Source of the DNA: Rickettsiales bacterium
Lineage (GTDB): Bacteria > Pseudomonadota > Alphaproteobacteria > Rickettsiales > Anaplasmataceae
Assembly (NCBI GenBank): GCA_031286185.1
Contig: JAITUS010000019.1
Span: forward strand, 1-12,469
Length of the DNA stretch: 12,469 nt
Reading direction: 5' to 3'
The notes under the pieces were generated by a model, which was not told the DNA's origin, searched no databases, and saw only the letters and a list, made by a program, of their open reading frames with translations. The position numbers and the translations under genes are program-made. Below, in pieces: positions 1-6,998 of this stretch; position 1 is the stretch's first letter; each line of letters starts with the position of its first letter.

Positions 1-50
1 ATTTTTTCAAATTGCTCTCGACTTATACTGCTTGGATAACTTTTCCGCAT
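1..50 (-). CDS. IS5-family transposase, N-terminal fragment (cut by window edge)
   Basis: Reading the minus strand from the ATG at 50-48 gives MRKSYPSSISREQFEK before the window ends. I recognise this as the N-terminus of the common Wolbachia IS5-family transposase. An in-frame GTG at 56-54 could add two residues. Only 16 codons are present, so catalytic DDE residues cannot be checked. In ISWpi1 the transposase is known to be made from two overlapping frames; whether this copy is intact cannot be seen. Confidence 0.8.
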   Translation of the reverse strand, partial: MRKSYPSSISREQFEK

Positions 51-113
51 AGACACCTCATTATTAATCTATGCTTATTTTACCTCATCTCTTCGAGATT
101 TTAAACAGGTTCT
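1..113 (-). mobile_element. IS5-family insertion sequence (ISWpi1-like), 5' end only
   Basis: This is the transposase-start end of an insertion sequence whose body runs off the left edge. The outer end is an 18-bp terminal repeat at 96-113, AGAACCTGTTTAAAATCT when read on the minus strand. The identical 18 bp occur at 12351-12368 at the opposite end of a second copy, which supports calling it a terminal inverted repeat. A short leader of about 45 bp separates it from the transposase start. The assignment to the Wolbachia IS5/IS1031 group rests on the remembered transposase sequence. Target duplication cannot be judged because only one end of each copy is visible. Confidence 0.85.
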
Positions 114-114
114 A

Positions 115-636
115 AGAATTTCAGGCAATATGCTCAATTCGGGACTATTCCTTGCAGAAAATAACAGTCAAGTTCCACAAAACAGTTTTTATAAGTCTGT
201 GCACTACATCGATAATGTTGTGGTGCCAGTGAAGAATGTGCTTTTTGGTGTTAAGTCAGGTCAAACTAGGAAATACGAAGCTGTACCCATGGTAGAGACT
301 GCTGTTTAGGCACTAACTAGCATAGTTCTACAACCTTTATATCTAGCATTTGCATATCTATCATACTGGCCAGCGAAAGCAACAGATAAGTTTAGTTTTG
401 AAGAGAAGTCGTTGGTGGGCTATTCAAACACGCTATCAAAGAAGGCCTGGGACCACAGCAAGAAAGTAGCTGTATTTGTTAACACAGTTTTGAGTTATGC
501 TGTTAGTGCTGTCATCTGGACTGCTGCACTTGTTGTTACACCACTAACTTGGGCTGTTGATAAAGTGTCAAGTAAGCTTAGTAAGGTGAAAGGGCCTAAA
601 GAACATTCTACTTTGTTTGGGGTTGATGGTCCTTAA
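115..636 (+). pseudogene. Hypothetical membrane protein, 5' truncated at IS and interrupted by an amber codon
   Basis: A single plus-strand frame runs from the IS junction to the TAA at 634-636 with one internal stop, a TAG at 307-309. The first ATG after the IS is at 130. Before the amber codon the frame encodes about 59 residues; after it about 108 more, including two hydrophobic stretches, one around 313-370 and a stronger one around 475-555 (AVSAVIWTAALVVTPLTWAV), followed by a lysine-rich tail. Coding-like composition continues across the TAG, so I read this as one gene with a nonsense mutation. The GTG at 412 would start only a 74-residue remnant. The frame runs without a stop into the IS end, so the true start may lie beyond the insertion. 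I do not recognise the family. It looks like a decaying lineage-specific membrane protein. Confidence 0.6.
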
Positions 637-656
637 ACATAACTAATCTGCACAAT

Positions 657-685
657 AAATGTCCATAGCTAAGCCATGGACATTT
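657..685. terminator. Perfect 10-bp stem-loop after the broken membrane-protein gene
   Basis: AAATGTCCAT (657-666) pairs exactly with ATGGACATTT (676-685) around a 9-nt loop. It lies 21 bp after the stop at 636, where a terminator would be expected. No T-run follows on the plus strand, so it may instead stabilise a transcript 3' end or be a palindromic repeat remnant. Confidence 0.4.
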
Positions 686-733
686 CAGAAAGGTGTTGTC
701 CCAGCATTACGCGCAACTGTGCAAACATTGGAC

Positions 734-751
734 TTTTTGCATATGCAAAAA
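734..751. repeat. 18-bp perfect palindrome
   Basis: TTTTTGCATATGCAAAAA is fully self-complementary. It sits just upstream of a promoter-like TTGACA at 758. The A-run on its right belongs to the 19-bp repeat shared with 11287-11305, but the palindrome itself is absent from that second copy. It could be a protein-binding site or chance in AT-rich DNA. Confidence 0.4.
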
Positions 752-786
752 AACTACTTGACAAAGTCTTTCAGCACCCTTATTAA
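746..786 (+). promoter_or_regulatory. Promoter-like repeat, copy 1 (TTGACA-17-TATTAA)
   Basis: A 19-bp sequence, a C then seven A then CTACTTGACAA (746-764), is repeated exactly at 11287-11305. It includes a perfect -35 box TTGACA (758-763), and 17 bp later comes TATTAA (781-786), a good -10. A transcript would begin near 793 and run towards rsmA, crossing tRNA-Thr in antisense. There is no convincing ORF between it and the tRNA, so the target is unknown. Confidence 0.5.
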
Positions 787-854
787 GCTGCTTAGGTAAA
801 GAGCCAAGGTAGTGATGTATGGTCCCAGAGTGTGATGGTATGAATTACTACACG

Positions 855-927
<73 letters not shown>

Positions 928-942
928 GTTAAATACGTTAAC

Positions 943-972
943 AATATACAATTATCAATGAATTTTCGTCAA
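943..972 (-). promoter_or_regulatory. Promoter of tRNA-Thr (TTGACG-18-TATATT)
   Basis: On the minus strand TTGACG (972-967) and TATATT (948-943) are separated by 18 bp. Transcription would start near 936, about 9 nt before the tRNA 5' end. The match to the sigma-70 consensus and the placement before a stable RNA gene make this one of the more credible promoters in the window. Confidence 0.6.
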
Positions 973-1013
973 CTAGTTTTTAAAATTATCAAAATACTGC
1001 ATAATACAATAAT

Positions 1014-1820
1014 ATGGGAAAATTTTTATTGAAACCAAAAAAGAGCCTAGGGCAAAATTTTATTTTATCGAGTGAGATAACGAAAAAAATAGTCGTTTTA
1101 GCTGGTAATCTGGAAGATTTTAACGTTATTGAAATTGGTCCTGGGTATGGTGCATTAACAAGGGAAGTATTGGCACATAATCCAAAGTCTCTGCTTGCTA
1201 TAGAAAAAGATAGCAATTTAGTGAAATACCATAACCAACTGCTAAATGAGCATCAGGGAAGGTATAGAATTGTAGAAGCGGATGCACTGCATGTTATAGA
1301 AGAAAAGCTAATAGAACGCCCAGTCAAAGTCATTGCTAATCTACCTTACAATGTCTCGGTAGCATTATTTTTGAAGTGGTTAAACAACATAAAATTTTTT
1401 ACAAGTTTGACATTGATGTTTCAGAAAGAGGTAGCAGATCGCATCATAGCAAGACCTAATTCCAAAGACTATGGTTCTCTATCGGTGCTAAGCCAGTTAC
1501 TGTGCAATATAAGAAAGGAATTTGATATTGAACCTAAAGAGTTTTTTCCAAGGCCGAAAGTGCATTCTTCAGTAATTACAGTAAATCCTTTACCTACCCA
1601 AGGATTTGCAGTAAATTTGGAACCCTTGACAAAATTAACGCGCGCTGTTTTTGCTCAAAGAAGAAAGATACTAAGAAATAGCTTGCAAAATATAACAAGT
1701 CATGCTGAAACCATTCTTGAAAACGCTAAATTAAATGGTAACGAACGTCCAGAGAACTTAACTATTGAACAATTTTGTTTGCTAGCAAATGTTATACAAA
1801 AAGAATTGTTCAATAGTTAA
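1014..1820 (+). CDS. rsmA: 16S rRNA (adenine(1518)-N(6)/adenine(1519)-N(6))-dimethyltransferase
   Basis: RsmA (KsgA) dimethylates two adjacent adenines in the 3'-terminal helix of 16S rRNA, using S-adenosylmethionine, late in 30S assembly. The 268-residue length is normal for the family. Visible motifs are KKSLGQNF at 9-16, which opens the SAM site; EIGPGYGALT at 40-49 (motif I); the acidic EK at 64-65; EAD at 88-90; catalytic NLPYNV at 109-114 (motif IV); FQKEVADRI at 136-144; and FFPRPKVHSSV at 177-187. The C-terminal helical domain has AQRRKILRNSL. The ATG at 1014 puts KKSLGQNF at the usual distance from the N-terminus. There is no clear Shine-Dalgarno. It is divergent from tRNA-Thr, with 86 bp between them. 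Confidence 0.97.
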   Translation: MGKFLLKPKKSLGQNFILSSEITKKIVVLAGNLEDFNVIEIGPGYGALTREVLAHNPKSLLAIEKDSNLVKYHNQLLNEHQGRYRIVEADALHVIEEKLIERPVKVIANLPYNVSVALFLKWLNNIKFFTSLTLMFQKEVADRIIARPNSKDYGSLSVLSQLLCNIRKEFDIEPKEFFPRPKVHSSVITVNPLPTQGFAVNLEPLTKLTRAVFAQRRKILRNSLQNITSHAETILENAKLNGNERPENLTIEQFCLLANVIQKELFNS

Positions 1821-1924
1821 GATAGCATGTTAAATCGGGATGTTAAACAACTTAGTAATTTTTGAAATACAACGCTGATTATAATTAGCCACTCCAGATA
1901 AATATTTTGTTAACATGCCAACAT

Positions 1925-1930
1925 TATAAT
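1925..1930 (+). promoter_or_regulatory. Candidate -10 box (TATAAT) for the 117-residue orphan gene
   Basis: A perfect TATAAT lies 27 bp before the ATG at 1958, placing the transcript start near 1937. The -35 region (around 1902-1907, ATATTT) is poor. AGG at 1948-1950 gives a ribosome site 7 nt before the start codon. Confidence 0.4.
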
Positions 1931-1957
1931 AACAGTTTTAATTAATTAGGTAATGCT

Positions 1958-2311
1958 ATGGATAACACAATAACATTTGAACTACCAGCAAATGAATATA
2001 ACATTGAGTCTTCTTTTAATCATCGTAAAGGTTCTGAATCTATACGGATACGGGGATACAACGAGGAAGGCCCTGTGTCTTTGCTGGGCTATAGTCGTTC
2101 TCATGATCCAAACGATATGACTTATTACACAATGCTAACATTTCCTAGCTGTGTTGAAGATAACCTTCAAAAAGATTTGTCTATCAACAAAATTGAATTT
2201 GATCATGAAAGTGATAACCCTACTATAAATGTGAAGTTTCAAGCTGAAACCAAAACAGATATCCAGGCTATCAAAGATAGTATTAAAAATTGCGGTTTTA
2301 AAGTGAAGTGA
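1958..2311 (+). CDS. Conserved-looking hypothetical protein, 117 aa
   Basis: I do not recognise a family. The product is small, soluble-looking and acidic to neutral, with no signal peptide or membrane segment. It is rich in polar and beta-prone residues (for example ITFELPAN near the start and TINVKFQAETKTDI at 89-102) and ends in a helix-like stretch followed by CGFKVK. It has its own TATAAT-like box, an AGG ribosome site with 7-nt spacing and a strong hairpin 8 bp after its stop, so it appears to be an independent single-gene unit between rsmA and the F0 operon. The ordinary composition and clean signals argue that it is a real gene. Confidence 0.75.
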   Translation: MDNTITFELPANEYNIESSFNHRKGSESIRIRGYNEEGPVSLLGYSRSHDPNDMTYYTMLTFPSCVEDNLQKDLSINKIEFDHESDNPTINVKFQAETKTDIQAIKDSIKNCGFKVK

Positions 2312-2319
2312 GTAAAAAG

Positions 2320-2338
2320 GGCTCTGTAACACAGAGCC
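2320..2338. terminator. Hairpin terminator after the orphan gene
   Basis: GGCTCTGT (2320-2327) pairs perfectly with ACAGAGCC (2331-2338) around a 3-nt loop, 8 bp after the stop at 2311. The plus-strand 3' flank lacks a T-run. On the minus strand the stem is followed by CTTTTT. It most likely ends the orphan-gene transcript and insulates the F0 operon. Confidence 0.6.
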
Positions 2339-2354
2339 TGTATCATCTTAACTC

Positions 2355-2381
2355 TTGACTTTACCTTGTAAAATTTATACT
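2355..2381 (+). promoter_or_regulatory. Candidate promoter of the F0 operon
   Basis: TTGACT (2355-2360) is followed by TATACT (2376-2381), a 15-bp gap that is one or two bases short. Taking TACTTT at 2378 instead gives 17 bp. Either places the start near 2388, about 30 nt before the atpB ATG. It lies right after the terminator hairpin, which fits a new transcription unit. Confidence 0.4.
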
Positions 2382-2419
2382 TTATTTACTGTTGCAGTCT
2401 AAGTTTATAGGGTCGAAAT

Positions 2420-3145
2420 ATGGCGTTAAACCCGCTAGAACAGTTTAAGATACATACAATAGTAGAATTACCCAAACTATTGGGGCATGATATAAATTTT
2501 ACCAACTCATCTCTTTTTATGATGATTTCGGTAATATCAGTTATATTCTTCTTGCTCTTGGGAGTAAGGAAAGGATCAGTAATACCAGGATATTTGCAAG
2601 CTGCAGTTGAGTGTATATACGATTTTGTTATTTCAATAATAGAAAGTAACACTGGAAGCAAAGGCTTGGAGCACATTCCGTTGATATTTACAGTATTTAT
2701 TTTCACTTTGTCGTGTAATTTAGTAGGCGTTCTTCCTTATAGTTTTACAGTTACAAGCCATGTGATAGTTACTTTTGCCTTATCGATGGTAGTTTTTACT
2801 TACACGACAGTTGTTGGGTTCAAAGAAAGGGGAATAAAGTTTTTACGCATATTGTTGCCGGAGGGCACTCCGTTGTGGCTGGCGCCCGTGATGGTTTTCA
2901 TTAAGCTATTTGCCTACTTGGTAAGGCCTATAAGTTTATCAATAAGGCTTGCAGCAAATATGATTGCGGGTCATACGATCATCAAAGTGATAGCGGGGTT
3001 TATTATGAATATGCACGTGACTCTAACCCCTATACCGTTTTTATTTATAATCACATTAATAGGGTTTGAAGTGTTCGTTGCAATTCTACAGGCTTATATA
3101 TTTACTATATTAACGTGCGTATATTTGTCAGATGCAGTAAAGTAA
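2420..3145 (+). CDS. atpB: F0F1 ATP synthase subunit a
   Basis: Subunit a forms the two proton half-channels beside the c-ring in the inner membrane. The 241-residue protein has five to six hydrophobic segments: about 33-48, 86-107, 113-134, 155-170, 184-198 and 205-232. The signature [15 protein letters not shown] at 171-185 contains the essential arginine, R176, equivalent to E. coli R210. The C-terminal segment [19 protein letters not shown] at 213-231 is the other conserved helix. GGG of TAGGG about 8 nt upstream is a weak ribosome site. It is first of four F0 genes in alphaproteobacterial order a, c, b', b. No atpI precedes it. Confidence 0.97.
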   Translation: MALNPLEQFKIHTIVELPKLLGHDINFTNSSLFMMISVISVIFFLLLGVRKGSVIPGYLQAAVECIYDFVISIIESNTGSKGLEHIPLIFTVFIFTLSCNLVGVLPYSFTVTSHVIVTFALSMVVFTYTTVVGFKERGIKFLRILLPEGTPLWLAPVMVFIKLFAYLVRPISLSIRLAANMIAGHTIIKVIAGFIMNMHVTLTPIPFLFIITLIGFEVFVAILQAYIFTILTCVYLSDAVK

Positions 3146-3173
3146 TTGACTTTTCTTTAGAACATTTTATAAT
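3146..3173 (+). promoter_or_regulatory. Internal promoter before atpE (TTGACT-16-TATAAT)
   Basis: Immediately after the atpB stop (3143-3145), TTGACT (3146-3151) and a perfect TATAAT (3168-3173) are spaced by 16 bp. Transcription would begin near 3180, leaving a 25-nt leader with the strong ribosome site AAAGGTG (3194-3200) before the ATG at 3205. By sequence this is the best promoter in the F0 region. Confidence 0.55.
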
Positions 3174-3204
3174 TAATACATAAAGAAATAGTTAAAGGTG
3201 ATAT

Positions 3205-3432
3205 ATGGATTTAGTAGCTTTAAAGTTTATAGCGATTGGTTTAAGCGTACTTGGTACGTTCGGGGCAGGTCTTGGTGTAGCAAATATATTTTCTACTATG
3301 TTAAGTGGGCTTGCAAGAAACCCTGAATCGGAAGGTAAAATGAAAATTTACGTTTATATTGGTGCTGCTATGGTTGAATTTATGGGGTTACTCGCGTTTC
3401 TCCTCGCAATGTTATTGATGTTTGTTGCTTAA
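3205..3432 (+). CDS. atpE: F0F1 ATP synthase subunit c
   Basis: Subunit c is the proteolipid of the rotating ring. It is 75 residues, the usual size, and forms a hairpin of two membrane helices: about 5-33, with the glycine-rich GTFGAGLGVA at 18-27, and 48-74. They are joined by the polar loop ARNPE at 37-41 that contacts F1. The proton-carrying carboxylate is E58 in AAMVEFMG. I see no clear sodium-binding pattern, so proton coupling is assumed. It has the strongest Shine-Dalgarno of the operon and its own promoter-like sequence, consistent with the many copies of c needed per complex. The stop is followed 3 nt later by the atpF' start. Confidence 0.97.
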   Translation: MDLVALKFIAIGLSVLGTFGAGLGVANIFSTMLSGLARNPESEGKMKIYVYIGAAMVEFMGLLAFLLAMLLMFVA

Positions 3433-3435
3433 CAC

Positions 3436-3915
3436 ATGCCACAGCTTGATGTTTCAACTTTCTTTTCTCAAGTTTTTTGGTTTTTAATTCTTTTCTCTTT
3501 ACTTTTTTTTGTAGTAAGTTGTTTATTTTTACCAAAGCTGGATGAAATAATAAGCACTAGAAGTAAGAAGGCACTGGATTCTTTTAATAGTTCCGTCCAT
3601 CTTCTAAAACTTATAGAAAACCAGACTGTTAAATATAACGCGGCTTTAGACGAAGCTAGGACGCAAGCAAAAAAGGTTATAGATAATGCACTTACCCAAG
3701 TAGAAGAAATGAGAGAAAGTGTGAAAGATATATTAGAAGAGGAAGACGAAAAAATAAGCAAACTTGTTGAAGAAGAAGTAGCAAGATTTAAATCTGAGTA
3801 CACTGATGAACTAAAGCGAATAGCTACTGGTATTGCCTTAATTTACTACAGTAAATTGACCAATTCTGAAATTGAAGAGGAGTTTGTTGCCAGCTTGGTA
3901 TCTAAAGAATTCTAG
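3436..3915 (+). CDS. atpF': F0F1 ATP synthase subunit b'
   Basis: This is one of two stator-stalk b-type subunits that hold F1 against the rotor. The 159-residue protein has one N-terminal membrane helix (about 10-32) preceded by MPQLDVSTFFSQVFWF, the typical b' start. A long charged coiled-coil stalk follows, with the b-subunit pattern PKLDEIISTR at 33-42. As in other Alphaproteobacteria and photosynthetic lineages, b' and b are separate genes and form a heterodimer. The ATG follows the atpE stop by only 3 nt, implying translational coupling. b and b' naming varies between annotations; the b' call rests on gene order and N-terminal sequence. Confidence 0.93.
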   Translation: MPQLDVSTFFSQVFWFLILFSLLFFVVSCLFLPKLDEIISTRSKKALDSFNSSVHLLKLIENQTVKYNAALDEARTQAKKVIDNALTQVEEMRESVKDILEEEDEKISKLVEEEVARFKSEYTDELKRIATGIALIYYSKLTNSEIEEEFVASLVSKEF

Positions 3916-3923
3916 AGGTTTTT

Positions 3924-4400
3924 ATGTCTACGTCACTGATTGTCGGTCTTGCTTTTTTGGTAGGTTTTATCCTTTCATATAAATTACTAAAGAAGGTGGT
4001 AAAAAACGCTCTTAGCAATAAGCGTAACAAGAGCAAACTTACGAATGAAGAGGTTAAAAAATTCAGAAGAGATATGTTGGAGTATTACAGAGAGTCTTCT
4101 GAGAAATACAAAAGATTAGATGCAGAAGTTAATAAAATGATGAATGAAGCTCTTGATAAGGCTAATAGTATCATTAAACACAGTAGACAGCAACTGGACA
4201 AGACGTTAGATGATAATACCCGTTCTCATTTAAAGAAAGTTACTGACCAAGTTGAAAAAAACATTGGAGATTTACAAGCTAATACAGCAAGTATAGCCGC
4301 TGACGCTGTAAAAAAAATAATGCAGGAACACAAGGATGATAAGCGCAGCAGCGAGGTCATATCTTCACTTTCACGTGATTTAAATAAAAAATTGCATTAG
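3924..4400 (+). CDS. atpF: F0F1 ATP synthase subunit b
   Basis: This is the second stator-stalk subunit, partner of the preceding b'. It has 158 residues: a short N-terminal membrane helix (about 4-23), then a basic then mixed-charge coiled coil to the C-terminus, where F1-delta would bind. Sequence conservation of b subunits is low, so identification relies on this architecture and on position as last gene of the a-c-b'-b cluster. AGAGG 6 nt before the ATG is a fair ribosome site, and the b' stop is only 8 nt upstream. Five bases after its stop the glycosyltransferase reading frame begins, so that gene is probably co-transcribed. Confidence 0.92.
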   Translation: MSTSLIVGLAFLVGFILSYKLLKKVVKNALSNKRNKSKLTNEEVKKFRRDMLEYYRESSEKYKRLDAEVNKMMNEALDKANSIIKHSRQQLDKTLDDNTRSHLKKVTDQVEKNIGDLQANTASIAADAVKKIMQEHKDDKRSSEVISSLSRDLNKKLH

Positions 4401-4405
4401 ATTTA

Positions 4406-5173
4406 ATGCAACAGCTGCCTATACTTCAAGTTAATGATATAGAAAAAATCAAGCTTGACTCCAGTTTGTATAAAGAGCGAGAAAAGTTTTTTTTCTACAA
4501 ATTTAATATAGTTCCTTGGCAAAAATTAAATAATACTACTTTTTTTATGGTTGAAGATGCGAGTCAAGGTATCAACCATTGGATCAAAGCTAACCACGGT
4601 GATGGTTGCGTACTAATAGAAGCAGATGGTGAACAGATTTTAGATTTTCTTAACTCGCACTTTGGTATTTCAGAATTTGCAAGCAACTATTTATACCATA
4701 AAAGCCCTGATTTCTCAGCCAAGAATATTAAACTAAGCTCAATATTTTTTGCTTCTTTTTTTATTATAACTTCAATTTTAACACTAACAGAGAAGTATAC
4801 ATACTTTGCTTTGATGTTGATATTTATAGCTGGATGTTCTAGCTATTTGTTCAAATTTATAACTACAGTTTTTGGCTTATGTGAACCCTACAACCGAAAA
4901 ATAGATTATGATAAGATAAACGAAGAAGATTTCCCTATATATACAATTTTATTGCCTGCCTTTAAAGGAGGTGCAGTGATAAAGCAATTGACTAAAAGCA
5001 TTGAAAAATTGGATTACCCAAAATCAAAATTAGATGTGAAGCTTCTGATGGAAAGTGATGATCAGGGAACGCTTGCAGCTATAGAGGAACATATTTTACC
5101 GCAATGTTTTGAAGTGATAAAAGTGCCTCATTCTTTGCCTAAACAAAGGCTAAGTCATGCAATTATGCCATGA
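4406..5173 (+). CDS. Glycosyltransferase N-terminal part (frame 1 of the split gene)
   Basis: This is the 255-residue upstream fragment. Residues 1-105 form a soluble domain, with HWIKANHGDGCVLIEADG around 58-75, reminiscent of the N-terminal domain found before some GT2 synthases (inference). Two membrane helices follow at about 109-128 and 132-156. The GT-A fold begins at YTILLPAFKGG (179-189) and reaches LLMESDDQGT (213-222), the first acidic pair for the nucleotide sugar. The final ten residues, after the frameshift, are out of the true frame. ATG at 4406 follows the atpF stop by 5 nt with no clear ribosome site. Confidence 0.65.
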   Translation: MQQLPILQVNDIEKIKLDSSLYKEREKFFFYKFNIVPWQKLNNTTFFMVEDASQGINHWIKANHGDGCVLIEADGEQILDFLNSHFGISEFASNYLYHKSPDFSAKNIKLSSIFFASFFIITSILTLTEKYTYFALMLIFIAGCSSYLFKFITTVFGLCEPYNRKIDYDKINEEDFPIYTILLPAFKGGAVIKQLTKSIEKLDYPKSKLDVKLLMESDDQGTLAAIEEHILPQCFEVIKVPHSLPKQRLSHAIMP

Positions 5174-6009
5174 GCTTTGCCAAAGGAAAGTATGCAATAA
5201 TGTATGATGCAGATGACAAGCCAGATCCACTGCAATTAAAAAAAGCATTGGTTGAATTTAATAAGGGCGACGATAAGTTAGCCTGTGTGCAAGCAAGATT
5301 AAATTATTACAATTTTCTGACGAAATCCTTCTCTTTAGAATACATGAGCTGGTTTCAGTACTTATTGCCTGGATTCCAAAGAATGAATATGCCGATACCT
5401 TTGGGTGGTAGCAGCAATCATTTTTCAGTAGAAATTTTAAGGAAAGTACTTTTCTGGGATGCTTATAATGTCACTGAAGATGCTGACCTAGGTTTGAGAC
5501 TTTCACAAATGGGATATAAAACTAGGATTATTGACTCAGAAACATTGGAAGAGTCACCAACTACTGTGTTTGCCTGGATCAAACAAAAAGCGCGTTGGAT
5601 TAAAGGCTATATGCAAACTTATGTTGTTCATCTAAGGAACATAAGATCACTTTATAGACATAATGGACTCAAAGGAATTCTGTTATTGAATCTTTTTGTT
5701 GGCTCGGCAGCCTTTATATTTTTTACTACTCCATTTTTATTGCTTTCATTAATATTAACTCAAGTTTTAAATGAATTGTTTTTGTGCTACTTTGTAGTGG
5801 TATACGTTACTAACCTGATTCTCTTGGCAGTAGCGATCAAGCAGCAAAAGATGCCCTTTTACTTTTATGTAGTATCAATATTCTTCCCTGTTTATAATCT
5901 GCTACACAGCGTTGCAGCTTTTTTCGCCTTGTGGGAATTTATCATTCATCCTCAGCGATGGAACAAAACTCAGCATGGTTTATGGAACAAAAGCAATCAA
6001 AATCCGTAG
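5170..6009 (+). CDS. Glycosyltransferase C-terminal part (frame 2 of the split gene)
   Basis: This is the 279-residue downstream fragment. It carries the catalytic half: YDADDKPDP at 12-20 (the DXD metal site), [10 protein letters not shown] at 102-111 (catalytic base region) and QKARWIKG at 139-146 (the QxxRW processive-type motif). Three to four C-terminal membrane helices follow (about 168-196, 200-222, 228-256), then [11 protein letters not shown] at 260-270. These features place it among cellulose-synthase-like membrane GT2 enzymes; acceptor and product are unknown. Its ATG overlaps the stop of the first frame as ATGA (5170-5173), so coupled translation of two chains is conceivable but unproven. 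Its 3' end overlaps ctaA. Confidence 0.7.
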   Translation: MSFAKGKYAIMYDADDKPDPLQLKKALVEFNKGDDKLACVQARLNYYNFLTKSFSLEYMSWFQYLLPGFQRMNMPIPLGGSSNHFSVEILRKVLFWDAYNVTEDADLGLRLSQMGYKTRIIDSETLEESPTTVFAWIKQKARWIKGYMQTYVVHLRNIRSLYRHNGLKGILLLNLFVGSAAFIFFTTPFLLLSLILTQVLNELFLCYFVVVYVTNLILLAVAIKQQKMPFYFYVVSIFFPVYNLLHSVAAFFALWEFIIHPQRWNKTQHGLWNKSNQNP

Positions 6010-6998
6010 TTATTTGGCTCTTCCTCTGCTCTGTCATGGTAATCCTTATGGTAGGAATTGGCGGGTTTACCAGACTTTCAAAAGCAGGATTGTCTATCAC
6101 AGAGTGGAAACCAATTGCTGGAGCATTACTACCACTGAGTGAGCAAGACTGGCTACAAGAAAAATCAAAATATGAGGCTACACCTGAATATAAAGCACTT
6201 AATTACGGGATGAGTATGGAGGAGTTTCGCACTATATATTTAATAGAATATGTACATAGATTGGTTGCAAGACTAACAGGTTTAGTTTTCATCTTACCGT
6301 TTGTATATTTTATACTTAGAAAAAGAATAACTAAGAAGGCAGTAATAAGGCTATCTATAGCACTATTATTTGGAGCATTACAAGCTCTCGCTGGTTGGTA
6401 TATGGTTAAAAGTGGTCTGATAGCTGAACCTCATATTAGTCACTATAGGCTCGCACTTCACTTACTGCTAGCATTGGCTATTTTTGCATTATTGTCATAC
6501 CAATTTTTTGATTATCAAATCAGGCCAAAGCAGACTAAACTTAAGATTAGCGGCAACACTATACATTACACAGGAACAATCTTGGCTCTAATTGTAATAC
6601 AAATAACTTTCGGAGCATTTGTCGCAGGATTAAATGCTGGTCTAATTTACAATACCTTTCCACTAATGAACGGATACATCATTCCGGAAGATTTATTCTT
6701 TTTACAGCCTACATGGCTAAATATCTTTGAGAACAGAGCAACAGTGCAATTTATACACCGAGCACTGGCATTGCTAATATTAGCTCTGACAGCAATACTC
6801 ACAATAAAAAATGCCGGTGTAAAACCGGTATATGTTATGCTGTTCTCTGTCCTAACACAGGTAATTTTAGGAGTAATTACTTTATTGCTGCACATACCAA
6901 TAGCCATTGCTATAGCTCACCAAGTGTTTTCATTCATCTTATTTGGATCAGGTTTATATTTCTTATGTTATTTAAGAAAGAGCTGTATCCAAAGCTAA
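5982..6998 (+). CDS. ctaA: Heme A synthase (CtaA/COX15 type)
   Basis: CtaA oxidises the C8 methyl group of heme O to the formyl group of heme A, the cofactor of aa3-type cytochrome oxidase, in the inner membrane. Starting at the ATG at 5982 it is 338 residues with about eight membrane helices. Conserved features are [13 protein letters not shown] at 27-39, [12 protein letters not shown] at 89-100, and further heme-ligand histidines in LALHL (H160), FIHRALAL (H259) and AIAHQVFS (H313). This is the alphaproteobacterial/mitochondrial two-domain form. Start is uncertain: in-frame ATG at 5958 and GTG at 5931 exist, but both reach deeper into the upstream glycosyltransferase (stop 6009). [12 protein letters not shown] from 5982 looks most natural. 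The 3' end overlaps pccA by 27 bp, tail to tail. Confidence 0.93.
   Translation: MEQKQSKSVVIWLFLCSVMVILMVGIGGFTRLSKAGLSITEWKPIAGALLPLSEQDWLQEKSKYEATPEYKALNYGMSMEEFRTIYLIEYVHRLVARLTGLVFILPFVYFILRKRITKKAVIRLSIALLFGALQALAGWYMVKSGLIAEPHISHYRLALHLLLALAIFALLSYQFFDYQIRPKQTKLKISGNTIHYTGTILALIVIQITFGAFVAGLNAGLIYNTFPLMNGYIIPEDLFFLQPTWLNIFENRATVQFIHRALALLILALTAILTIKNAGVKPVYVMLFSVLTQVILGVITLLLHIPIAIAIAHQVFSFILFGSGLYFLCYLRKSCIQS

Larger units (their letters stand above)
4406..6009 (+). pseudogene. Family 2 glycosyltransferase, split by a one-base deletion
   Basis: Two overlapping frames together make one membrane glycosyltransferase of about 534 residues. The frame is lost at the AAA of 5141-5143. Adding one A there turns [15 protein letters not shown] into [19 protein letters not shown], which joins the second frame without a break and restores the usual region just before the DXD motif of GT2 enzymes. 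The deletion separates the nucleotide-binding start of the domain from its catalytic motifs. Either the gene is recently inactivated, or the base was lost in sequencing or assembly of an A-run. The bases at the site do not form an in-phase X-XXY-YYZ slippery heptamer, so programmed frameshifting is unlikely. The short gap after atpF suggests co-transcription with the F0 genes. Confidence 0.8.

Noticed and set aside
3468..3803. Minus-strand serine-rich ORF opposite atpF'
   Set aside because: It is the antisense shadow of a lysine/glutamate-rich coiled coil and lacks start signals.
5141..5173. Programmed -1 frameshift in the glycosyltransferase
   Set aside because: The local codons CCT AAA CAA do not give an in-phase X-XXY-YYZ slippery heptamer, and no strong hairpin is seen at the right distance.
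5931..5981. Longer ctaA starting at GTG 5931 or ATG 5958
   Set aside because: These starts add residues read from within the glycosyltransferase 3' end and have no ribosome site. The protein is complete from 5982, though 5958 cannot be excluded.
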